The position numbers and the translations under genes are program-made. The notes under the pieces are model-generated. The model worked only from the letters and a program-made list of their open reading frames with translations. It did no database searches and was not told the DNA's origin. Of a DNA stretch of 63,380 bases, positions 35,486 through 42,799 are shown piece after piece; positions within the stretch are counted from its first letter, which is position 1; every line of letters begins with the position of its first letter. Source of the stretch: a virus; IMG/VR virus record IMGVR_UViG_3300032046_000023, positions 1 to 63,380 of that record, one strand, 5' to 3'.

Positions 35486-35883
35486 CAGAATTATCTCCAA
35501 ACTGCCGACGTTTGAGATTTCGGATATAGGACTATCCATTGCCTAGGTTTGCTTGGATATCTCCGGCGATGTTCGGCCCGGCTAACGGCTCAAGAATGGC
35601 TCATGGCCATTTCCGTGCCATTTCCACCGGGATTAGATATCGCCTAATATCTCCCCGCCCCCCGACGGGGATAGTTGTTGACCGATGTCGGCAGGATTAG
35701 CTAATCTCGCTTAGGTTATAAGTGAGAAAGGCTGATCAGATTATAAAGGGAAATAAACAGGACTTACTTGACCATCGCATTCCATTGATTCTCCCGGCCA
35801 ACGCCTAATACCAGAGGGTTTGTGGTTATTTATTTCCCTTAAAATTCCTTATCTGTAAAACTCATTATTATATCTTATCCTCC
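35486..35883. other. non-coding leader between protease and capsid genes
   Basis: About 400 bases hold no convincing gene but many inverted repeats: a 12-base pair (35746-35757 with 35829-35840), the palindrome GATTAGCTAATC at 35695-35706, AGATAT/ATATCT arms around 35635-35652 and a GC-rich CCCCG/CGGGG hairpin near 35655. It is probably a structured 5' leader or promoter region controlling capsid expression. Confidence 0.5.
35746..35840. repeat. 12-bp inverted repeat in capsid leader
   Basis: AAGGGAAATAAA (35746-35757) and TTTATTTCCCTT (35829-35840) are perfectly complementary, enclosing 71 bases. They would close a long stem in the capsid mRNA leader. Confidence 0.65.
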
Positions 35884-37488
35884 CTATTCCACCTTGCCCC
35901 GGAGTCTAGCCAACTCGTGCCGGATAGACTCGTTGACATGGGTTTTAAAATCTTCGCTGTTTAGGTATGCCTTAACGATATCGCCTTCCTTTTTAACGGG
36001 TTCGGGCTCTAAGACAATCTCGATTGGCTTAACCGGCGGTTCTGCGTCTAAGACAACTTCAATGGGCTTATCGGGCTCAATTACAATCTCCGTCTCTTTC
36101 GTTTTCTCTACGGGGTTCAATGCGTCAAGTTTATCCATAATCTGAGTCATCAGGGCAATTTCAACTTCTCGATCTTCGGCCGACTTTTCACTATAAGATA
36201 TGATGACTTCCGTGGGTTCGCCCTCGAAAGTTATCTTACTATCCGCATAAGTATAATCCTGCATATAGACCCGTGTTTGATCTTCTACGTTTTCCCCGAA
36301 TGTGAAATGTCCGCTAGGATAATCTGTCACATAAACATCGAGAAGCCAGGGATATTGAGTATCCGGTTCCCACTTCGGCACTAGGGCCATACTAATGGCC
36401 ACGCGGATATCATCAATAGAAGGATTACCTTCCATATCGGCAATTTTTTGAATACTATCTAAAAAACCTTTGCTTTCGTGATTTTCTTTGACCCATTTTT
36501 TAGCTTCGGCCATTGTCCACTTGTTCACGTCAAAAAGGAATTTCTGCGTTTTAGTGGAACCCCTAGGATCACTTGTCAATTTCCCGATCACGGCTTTAAT
36601 CCCTTTCTTTTTGGAAATGGTAATGGTGCGAAATGATGTCTGGACAAAACTTTCCTTATCCCTGACTGGGATATGATGATAATTATCTGTGGTCTCCGGC
36701 TTTAATACGATTTCCATTTTTTCCTCAATCTCGTCCGCCATCTTAGCCAAATCATACGCCCCCTGATCAAGGGCAATAACGTCACCCTCGTCTGTACCAT
36801 CCGGCAAATCTAGCCAAGCCTTGTCTTCCTCGTCTAATTCAACTTGGAAGTCCTCGATCTTGATGTCCAACTCCTCGGCCATATCAATAGCTACACTTTT
36901 CGGGATTATGCCTTTCTCCACCGCCAAGGTTAAGGCCTCCGGGCAAGACGGAATAGGCACACATGAATATTCCAAAAGTTCCCACTTCTTGTATATCCGG
37001 CGGGGATCACCGGGCGATTTGATTTCCATGTCTTCATACTCTATGGGAATGAAACCGACGCTGAACGCCTTGCAAAGCGGACCCGTCCCCGCTATGTCTT
37101 CACTATAGGCCCTGTAAATCTGGTCTGCAAATTCGGAATTGCCGAAAGCGGTCTTGGCAATCAATCCCTGATCATCCGGCTTGATCCAGATGTTTTTGGC
37201 AATCGGCACACTTTTGTAATCATGTCCGTAAAGCACGACGGGGTTTTTTTTGTAGTTGTCCAGTACTACCCCTTCCGGCAGGAGTTGTTCACCGTCCCTG
37301 TCCACGATCTTTGTCGAGATATAGGAAACGACCGATCTTTCGCTTTTGTTTATATCGGCCTTTTCCGATGTATAGAATTTCCTGACAAATTGAATTTCAT
37401 CCTTCTTTTGATGAAGACGCTTCGCCAACTTAGCGGCCTCGGCAGGAAAGAGGTCCGCATATTTCAATACTTGAGTAGTGACTTTCAT
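35884..37488 (-). CDS. prohead protease fused to scaffold-like domain
   Basis: At 534 residues it is much longer than the usual 200-residue HK97 protease (peptidase S78). The protease part shows VVLYGHD (H89), CKAFSVGF (S143) and ELLEYSCVPIPSCPEAL (acid near 170-173). From about residue 215 an acidic, Pro/Val-rich and helical region follows, ending NESIRHELARLRG, resembling an internal scaffold. An embedded section (TISKKKGIKAVIGKLTSDP) looks like an additional domain. It would process the capsid delta domain during maturation. Confidence 0.9.
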   Translation of the reverse strand: MKVTTQVLKYADLFPAEAAKLAKRLHQKKDEIQFVRKFYTSEKADINKSERSVVSYISTKIVDRDGEQLLPEGVVLDNYKKNPVVLYGHDYKSVPIAKNIWIKPDDQGLIAKTAFGNSEFADQIYRAYSEDIAGTGPLCKAFSVGFIPIEYEDMEIKSPGDPRRIYKKWELLEYSCVPIPSCPEALTLAVEKGIIPKSVAIDMAEELDIKIEDFQVELDEEDKAWLDLPDGTDEGDVIALDQGAYDLAKMADEIEEKMEIVLKPETTDNYHHIPVRDKESFVQTSFRTITISKKKGIKAVIGKLTSDPRGSTKTQKFLFDVNKWTMAEAKKWVKENHESKGFLDSIQKIADMEGNPSIDDIRVAISMALVPKWEPDTQYPWLLDVYVTDYPSGHFTFGENVEDQTRVYMQDYTYADSKITFEGEPTEVIISYSEKSAEDREVEIALMTQIMDKLDALNPVEKTKETEIVIEPDKPIEVVLDAEPPVKPIEIVLEPEPVKKEGDIVKAYLNSEDFKTHVNESIRHELARLRGKVE

Positions 37489-37513
37489 ACTTAAACCCCC
37501 TTTGGGTTATGTG

Positions 37514-37686
37514 ATAAATTATTGCTGTCCCGGGGGCTCTAGCCGCCCGGGGGCCGTAAGCTATGCCTACGGGGAAGATGATGGGCTATGGTGTCCACAT
37601 CATAACCTTGGCTCTGCTCGTCGATCTTTCAGGCCCTAGTGAATGCCTTGGTCTAATGGTCACCAATCTGCCCATAAATTATTGCT
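37514..37686. repeat. structured intergenic element bounded by 13-base direct repeats
   Basis: ATAAATTATTGCT occurs at 37514-37526 and 37674-37686. Between them are a strong hairpin (CCCGGGGGC TCTA GCC-G-CCCGGG, 37529-37551) and weaker stems CCGTA/TACGG, ATGATG/CATCAT and TTGGT/ACCAA. It lies upstream of the protease gene in its direction of transcription and could be an inserted element or a structured leader. Confidence 0.5.
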
Positions 37687-37801
37687 TTTCCTTCCTGGCC
37701 TTGTGATACATCTTTTCTAACACGTCCTGCATCTGCCAGAATTGCTTGCTTATTTTTATGATTTCGTTATTATAACGAATTCCAGGCTTATTCGTCTTCA
37801 T
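37679..37801 (-). CDS. 40-residue paralogue of the next gene
   Basis: It reads MKTNKPGIRYNNEIIKISKQ and then FWQMQDVLEKMYHKARKEKQ, matching the C-terminal half of the 64-residue protein upstream (KYNAIIKIEKQFWRIQNMLE). There is no clear ribosome site. It may be a truncated duplicate or a functional short form. Two palindromes overlap its start region. Confidence 0.5.
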   Translation of the reverse strand: MKTNKPGIRYNNEIIKISKQFWQMQDVLEKMYHKARKEKQ

Positions 37802-37817
37802 TTCGTTATTGTAACGA
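37763..37817. promoter_or_regulatory. pair of operator-like palindromes
   Basis: TTCGTTATTATAACGAA at 37763-37779 is a perfect 17-base palindrome. TCGTTATTGTAACGA at 37803-37817 repeats the same CGTTA...TAACG arms with centres 39 bases apart. Such paired sites suit a dimeric regulator upstream of the head operon. Further downstream 37864-37883 forms an AACACTT/AAGTGTT hairpin at the end of the next gene. Confidence 0.5.
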
Positions 37818-37881
37818 TTGCATTAATTCTACAATTTTGGCTTATTGATTGTTACAAAGTATCAACACTTACAAAGAAGTG

Positions 37882-38076
37882 TTAACCTTTTGATACGGCC
37901 CGCGCCTTATAATACATCTTCTCCAACATGTTCTGTATCCGCCAAAACTGTTTCTCTATCTTTATGATTGCGTTATATTTCTCAACGGATATCTCGAAAG
38001 CATAGTCGACGTATTTATCAACCTTGCCCGTGACGGCATAGGTTAGGCACTCGTCGCGTATGATACCGATTTTCAT
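37882..38076 (-). CDS. 64-residue hypothetical protein
   Basis: The sequence MKIGIIRDECLTYAVTGKVDKYVDYAFEIS is followed by a basic helix KYNAIIKIEKQFWRIQNMLEKMYYKAR. It is conserved at its C-terminus with the 40-residue gene next door. It overlaps the upstream gene by ATGA. Confidence 0.6.
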   Translation of the reverse strand: MKIGIIRDECLTYAVTGKVDKYVDYAFEISVEKYNAIIKIEKQFWRIQNMLEKMYYKARAVSKG

Positions 38077-38270
38077 TTTAGATTTGGCCTACGCTCAAAA
38101 ACCATGATTCCCTTTTTCGGGGGCTTATAAGATGTAGTCAGAAAATAGACTAGTTTCGCCACTAGGTTTATAATCACAAAAGTCTTTACAAAAGAATTTG
38201 GCCCTTTTTTTATTTGCTCAATCTCGGCCATCATCTTCTTAATTACCTTTCTTTTATTGCGTTTGGTCAT
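38073..38270 (-). CDS. 65-residue basic membrane protein
   Basis: A very basic N-terminus (MTKRNKRKVIKKM) is followed by one hydrophobic segment (VIINLVAKLVYFLTT). It has no known family. Confidence 0.55.
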   Translation of the reverse strand: MTKRNKRKVIKKMMAEIEQIKKGPNSFVKTFVIINLVAKLVYFLTTSYKPPKKGIMVFERRPNLK

Positions 38271-38271
38271 A

Positions 38272-38625
38272 TTATTTTATTAGTTCGGGATTCTCGTAGA
38301 TGTTGCCGATAATATTCCCCCCGCCCATCCCTAATCGCAAAATATAACCTTTAAGTTTAATATACCAGCCATCGCTACACCATAAAATCTCCCCTATATT
38401 ATTTTCCCCAAAATCAACCACGTCCCCCTCGTATATCTCCCTGCCGTGTTTATCAAATAACCCCGTAAATTGCATGAGGTTTGCATTTTCTATATTGAGA
38501 GTATAAGTCGGGATCATATCATCCCCCCTTGGTCTAACGCCAATGGTTTTAGTTCCATAATCTATCCATGTTACACAACACATCCCCAAAACATCATCCC
38601 ATACCCGAAATCTAATCTCTCTCAT
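38272..38625 (-). CDS. YopX-family phage protein
   Basis: The 117-residue protein has the family's signature start MREIRFRVWD, then LMQFTGLFDKHGREIYEGDVV and the ending IIGNIYENPELIK. The function of YopX proteins is unknown. They are common in phages of many hosts. Confidence 0.9.
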   Translation of the reverse strand: MREIRFRVWDDVLGMCCVTWIDYGTKTIGVRPRGDDMIPTYTLNIENANLMQFTGLFDKHGREIYEGDVVDFGENNIGEILWCSDGWYIKLKGYILRLGMGGGNIIGNIYENPELIK

Positions 38626-38629
38626 GTTT

Positions 38630-39328
38630 TCATTTATTCAACTCGGGACTTTCGTAGATATTGCCGATGACCTCACATTCTTTATCGGTCTCCAGCGGGT
38701 GATTATCGTCATTTTCTGCATAATAAATATTAGGAATTTCTACGACAAAAATATCCGTAAAATGTTTTTCAAACCAATCATAATCTTCTCTAACAATATC
38801 CCCCTCATATATCTCCTTGCCGTTCTTGTCCTTGAGGCCGGTATGCCTTCCCCTAAATTCAAATTGCCCATTTCTAAATGTAGTGCCGATAAGAGTGGCT
38901 AATGAATAATGATAAATAGTCTGCGTATTTTTATTAAAAAGGCGGAATTTTATTTCTGAAAATATTGGTTGTTCTGATATAAATTGCCCATGCGGATTTC
39001 TTTTTCCACGAAGATGATTTCCGGCATGCTGATGCTGATTGCCGAATAACTCTAAATTATCTAAGTTATTATTTTCTCGATCTTGATCGCGATGATGAAT
39101 TTTTTCCGCTGGTATTAAGAACCGTTTAAGATATGCCTCCATCACCAATCGATGCTCTGGAACATATCCTCTTTTATTGGCAAAGGGATGTTCCGTAATA
39201 AGTCGCATAATATATCCCTGAATTTTATAAAAACCTTTATAACGTGGATGTCGAATAATTTTTGGAAGTCGAGTTTCTACATTGTATTCCCTTCCGTTAT
39301 ATGTTGCCCGAAACTTAATCTCTCTCAT
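38630..39328 (-). CDS. YopX-family protein interrupted by HNH endonuclease
   Basis: The 232-residue protein begins MREIKFRATYNGREY and ends GLKDKNGKEIYEGDIV...EVIGNIYESPELNK, the two ends of a YopX protein. Inserted at about residues 53-108 is an HNH_3-type nuclease core: PEHRLVMEAYL, IHHRDQDRENNNLDNLEL and HQHAGNH. A second IKFRLFN start-like phrase follows the insert. The reading frame remains intact, so the nuclease either moved in as an in-frame homing element or is a stable fusion. Confidence 0.88.
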   Translation of the reverse strand: MREIKFRATYNGREYNVETRLPKIIRHPRYKGFYKIQGYIMRLITEHPFANKRGYVPEHRLVMEAYLKRFLIPAEKIHHRDQDRENNNLDNLELFGNQHQHAGNHLRGKRNPHGQFISEQPIFSEIKFRLFNKNTQTIYHYSLATLIGTTFRNGQFEFRGRHTGLKDKNGKEIYEGDIVREDYDWFEKHFTDIFVVEIPNIYYAENDDNHPLETDKECEVIGNIYESPELNK

Positions 39329-39335
39329 GTGACTC

Positions 39336-39521
39336 CTATTTTTGACGACATTTTATATCTATAAACTTAAATCCGGGATATGCCTTAGAGAGATACTTTT
39401 TGGCCGCCGGTGTTTTATGTCTTACCTTCGTCGACTTAGGATGTTTAAAATTATATCTAATCCGTTTAGGTTGATCTTTCTTTGATGACTTTTTATTTCC
39501 GCCGGTTGTTCTTGCACTCAT
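39336..39521 (-). CDS. 61-residue basic hypothetical protein
   Basis: A highly basic protein (GGNKKSSKKDQPKRIRYNFKHP, KTPAAKKYLSKAYPGFKF) that could bind nucleic acid. It has no family recognised. Confidence 0.55.
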   Translation of the reverse strand: MSARTTGGNKKSSKKDQPKRIRYNFKHPKSTKVRHKTPAAKKYLSKAYPGFKFIDIKCRQK

Positions 39522-39566
39522 ATTAATCCCAAAGATTAAAAAAATTTGCGCGGATGCGGTAGAAGA

Positions 39567-39815
39567 TCATCCCTCGTCCTCAAAAATTTCCACGTCTTTT
39601 TCAGTGGCATCCCTTGCCCCATAATTTTTTATGAGCCATGTTGAAAAACAGAAATAGTCCGCGCTCTGTTTTGATTTACAATATATTTGCCGATACCATT
39701 TATCCCATGCTTTCTTTGCTTCATTAAGGTCAACTTTTTCGGGCATAACCAAATGAGTCACGCTGGCATCATACCAATCTCCCCCGCTTAAAATAGCAAC
39801 CAACTTATCCTTCAT
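39567..39815 (-). CDS. 82-residue hypothetical phage protein
   Basis: It begins MKDKLVAILSGGDWYDASVTHLVMP, a phrase typical of small phage proteins near structural genes, and ends acidic. The start overlaps the stop of the MuF gene by one base. Confidence 0.7.
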   Translation of the reverse strand: MKDKLVAILSGGDWYDASVTHLVMPEKVDLNEAKKAWDKWYRQIYCKSKQSADYFCFSTWLIKNYGARDATEKDVEIFEDEG

Positions 39816-40633
39816 TACTCCTCCTCAAAGTAGGCGGCCGCCGCGCACCGGCAGTTCGGATGCAAGGGCGGGCAATCTATCTCGCCATAGGGACTTGTGC
39901 AAAATATAGCGTCTAAATCAATCGGCCCTTCATCGCCCAATGCCATACAAGCCGCACAGGCATCTTCGGCCACTATCCAAATCTTCTTCTCTACTACCCC
40001 GCTCTGTCTGTATGCCTCAAGTGCCGATTCATTACTTGCCCTGATTGTCTCGCTTCTGGCTATCATCTCGCTTCGCCAGCGCGTCCAATTCTCGTAAGTG
40101 GTATTAACCCGTTTCATCAGATCGGGGATACTCTCTCCTGCATTTAACCCCTCGGTTAATGTCGCCCTTAACTTCTCGACGTTTATGTCCTCAAGCCGTT
40201 GGCTAAACTTGAAGCAATACTTGTCCAGCCATGTCTTGAGCCGTGGATTATCGAGGTCGAAGACGGCATGCAAATCCAGGGCGCCCAGCGCGATTTGTCC
40301 CTCCTGTTTGAGTAGTTTGGGGAACATCTTCTTCATCTCTGCGGCTAGGAGTTTCGTATATTTGTTTACCGGATATAGAATCTCATCCGGGCCTGCCTTG
40401 GCCGTATAACCTTTGCCGAGTTTTCTAAGATTGGCAATGATGATTCGCCGTTCCTCGTCCCATATATCATTGATTAACTTTGTTATCTTCCTGTCCCAAG
40501 GTTCAAGCCGTTGGTCACGTGACCAAAAATTTGCCTTCTCCCTAATCTCGGCGGGCGATAATGTGGCTGCCTTCAACGCATAGTGATAGATCAACTCGTC
40601 TGCTATGCGGTCAACGGCGGAATCGGGGTTCAT
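39815..40633 (-). CDS. MuF-like minor head protein
   Basis: The 272-residue protein ends with the MuF (SPP1 gp7) signature: ARSETIRASNESALEAYRQ, VAEDACAACMALGDEGPI and CPPLHPNCRCAAA, whose Cys/His residues probably bind zinc. MuF proteins sit at the portal and travel with DNA. It follows the portal, separated by two small coupled genes. Confidence 0.9.
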   Translation of the reverse strand: MNPDSAVDRIADELIYHYALKAATLSPAEIREKANFWSRDQRLEPWDRKITKLINDIWDEERRIIIANLRKLGKGYTAKAGPDEILYPVNKYTKLLAAEMKKMFPKLLKQEGQIALGALDLHAVFDLDNPRLKTWLDKYCFKFSQRLEDINVEKLRATLTEGLNAGESIPDLMKRVNTTYENWTRWRSEMIARSETIRASNESALEAYRQSGVVEKKIWIVAEDACAACMALGDEGPIDLDAIFCTSPYGEIDCPPLHPNCRCAAAAYFEEE

Positions 40634-40773
40634 TCTGATTTATCTTCCTGGGTTATCGTAGTGTCGGCAATATTTGTATAATATTGCCAATTATTGGTAG
40701 AATCCGTTGAACCAGGATCATTGGTGGGTCGTTCATATCGCCAAAAAAAACAACGCCAAAAGAAATATTTCAT
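40630..40773 (-). CDS. 47-residue small protein between portal and MuF genes
   Basis: It starts MKYFFWRCFFWRYERPTNDP and ends TITQEDKSE. Its ATG overlaps the upstream stop and its stop overlaps the MuF start, each as ATGA, which strongly supports translation. The aromatic, cysteine-containing head is unusual. Confidence 0.65.
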   Translation of the reverse strand: MKYFFWRCFFWRYERPTNDPGSTDSTNNWQYYTNIADTTITQEDKSE

Positions 40774-40979
40774 GCCAGCTTCCTCTTTATCGCTTCCAAG
40801 GCAGCAAAATCATCAACCGAAATATTGATTTCTATTGGCCCAATTAAATAAGTCTGCCATAGAAACCGTCCTTCATAATTGGTTGTGTGGAAATGACCGA
40901 ACCATTGGGGAACCCAATGTAGGCAATTAAACCCTTTCCAAGTAACAAGAATCTTCTGAGTTAAATTAAATTTTTTCAT
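40770..40979 (-). CDS. 69-residue small protein with portal-like tail
   Basis: The sequence MKKFNLTQKILVTWKGFNCLHW ends ALEAIKRKLA, repeating the last eight residues of the portal protein. The 3' DNA matches the portal's 3' end over 28-29 bases with one difference. It is coupled by ATGA on both sides. Confidence 0.65.
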   Translation of the reverse strand: MKKFNLTQKILVTWKGFNCLHWVPQWFGHFHTTNYEGRFLWQTYLIGPIEINISVDDFAALEAIKRKLA

Positions 40980-42466
40980 GCCAGTTTCCTCTTTATCGCT
41001 TCCAATACCTTTCCGGCAAGCTCCTCGGCATCGGCTTCCTCGTCTTCCTTGCCCGGCTTCTCCTCATCCCCATTTCCATTCCCGCCATTCGGCCCAAACT
41101 GCATAGGCGGCTGTGGAGGCTCACCCGCCACATCAATCGGTTTGGTCATGGTGTTTACCCATTGCACGTCCGATAATCCACCCCGGACATCCTGACCGAT
41201 CTCCTGCCTCACCTCATCCCGCGTTACTATGCCCGTATCAACATAAATCTGATTCTGTTTCAGTAAGAATTCCTTATCCTCCGGCACGGGATTGTCAAAT
41301 GCCACGAATAGTCGAGTATCGTAAAGCGGAATAAGCCGCTCGTTCAACTTCTGCTCAATCTTCCGCAACCTGGGAAGTATCCCATTTTTAGCATGGCGAT
41401 AATCGGCAGTCTCGGCATTGGCCCGGTTCACGTCGGTAGCTACCAGGGCAGAGATCGGCACGTCGAATCCGGCGCAGATTTCCTCTCTTATCAATTTCCT
41501 GCCTTCAATATAACTCAACTCTTGGGGTGACATGGTATCCGGGTTAAACTTCGCCCCGCCCGTCAATACGATAGTCTTTCCCGCTTTCTTGGCCCCGACA
41601 TATTTATCATCAAATGTTCGTTGAAATCTATCTCGCGCCTGTTCACTGACATTTCCTTCTATGGTGACAACGCCGCTCACCCTAGCCTTGTTCTCAAACA
41701 GACTCTTCTCAAACTCGTACATCTTGCTGTTGATATAGACGGCATCCGATATGCCCTGCACACATGCCCAACCTTGAATCTGGTTTTTCGGGTTGGGGAA
41801 ACTGAACATGATTACATCCTCAATCGGCAAATCCACTTTGACCCGCCCGCGTTCGTATCGATAACCTTTGATGAAATTGTCCAAGCTCTCACCCGGAACC
41901 GGATTAATGAAGGGCGATGGAATAACCCAAATCTCGCCCGGTATGCCCAATTTCGGTTTCTTCGGCGTATACCAATATGCCTCACCCGTCAGATCCTGAA
42001 AAAGTGAGGTCGTTTCCCATAGGTCATTGGCATTGGCAAACGGGTTGACATTGTTCATCAAGTCAAGGAAGGGATGCTCGGTCACTTCCTCAACATCCTC
42101 CGCCTTACGGAGATAGCGATCCAACCCCGCATTTGCCTCAAGCCATTTCTTGCCCTTGCCGTCTACGCTTTTCGTGCTTATCGTGGTAAACTTTTCCGCC
42201 TTGCCGGTCTTCGTGACGTAGAGTCTAATCGGCACGGCGGCGATAGTTTTGGCGTTGAGGTTCGCACAGGTATAAACCCATGACTGAAACTGGTCAACGA
42301 ATTCAGCCTTATTCATAGGCTTGCGCCCGCCCGCGATGCCCTCTCCCCAGTATCGACCGTCCATCCATGCCGAGGGATCGTTGACGCTGGGCAAGGCTCC
42401 CTTGAGTCCTGCATGATATTGGCCGACGATGCGGCCCAATTTATTTACAATCTTTTCAATGTTCAT
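40976..42466 (-). CDS. portal protein, HK97-like
   Basis: At 496 residues it has the usual length for HK97-type portals. It shows QSWVYTCANLNAKTIAAVPIRLYV, EHPFLDLMNNVNPFANAND and the core PLPIEDVIMFSFPNP-type region, then EEICAGFDVPISALV and NGILPRLRKIEQKLNERLIP. It forms the dodecameric DNA gate of the head. It follows the terminase as usual. Confidence 0.92.
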   Translation of the reverse strand: MNIEKIVNKLGRIVGQYHAGLKGALPSVNDPSAWMDGRYWGEGIAGGRKPMNKAEFVDQFQSWVYTCANLNAKTIAAVPIRLYVTKTGKAEKFTTISTKSVDGKGKKWLEANAGLDRYLRKAEDVEEVTEHPFLDLMNNVNPFANANDLWETTSLFQDLTGEAYWYTPKKPKLGIPGEIWVIPSPFINPVPGESLDNFIKGYRYERGRVKVDLPIEDVIMFSFPNPKNQIQGWACVQGISDAVYINSKMYEFEKSLFENKARVSGVVTIEGNVSEQARDRFQRTFDDKYVGAKKAGKTIVLTGGAKFNPDTMSPQELSYIEGRKLIREEICAGFDVPISALVATDVNRANAETADYRHAKNGILPRLRKIEQKLNERLIPLYDTRLFVAFDNPVPEDKEFLLKQNQIYVDTGIVTRDEVRQEIGQDVRGGLSDVQWVNTMTKPIDVAGEPPQPPMQFGPNGGNGNGDEEKPGKEDEEADAEELAGKVLEAIKRKLA

Positions 42467-42493
42467 ATTTGAGATTCCTGATAAGGAATAAAG

Positions 42494-42558
42494 CCACCGG
42501 AGATTATCTAGATTGCGTCCACGTAACCTGGAAGGCTATTGGATTTAACCCCCGGTGG
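42494..42558. repeat. inverted repeat before portal gene
   Basis: CCACCGG at 42494-42500 pairs with CCGGTGG at 42552-42558. An ATTCCT/AGGAAT hairpin lies nearer the portal start. The 140 bases between the small gene and the portal gene (42467-42607) contain no other feature. Confidence 0.45.
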
Positions 42559-42607
42559 TAAGTATCATTCAGTTTAATTGCTGATTTGACAGACGGTATC
42601 TGCGATA

Positions 42608-42799
42608 TTACCAGAGCCAAATGCCCTCATAGTCATGTTGGATATATGCCTTTTCTGCATCATAATAACTACGTCCACAGAATTCAAATTCCGACATTTC
42701 TTCTATCGGCTTAAATAGCCAATTTAGGCCGTCGATAGATTCAAAGGCTATGGAATCCACAAAATCCAACGGTATTAAATAACCGCCTTCACTATTCAT
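42608..42799 (-). CDS. 63-residue acidic hypothetical protein
   Basis: The acidic sequence MNSEGGYLIPLDFVDSIAFESIDGLNW has its start embedded in the last codons of the terminase gene and a GGAGAAGG site upstream. It has no known family. Confidence 0.6.
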   Translation of the reverse strand: MNSEGGYLIPLDFVDSIAFESIDGLNWLFKPIEEMSEFEFCGRSYYDAEKAYIQHDYEGIWLW

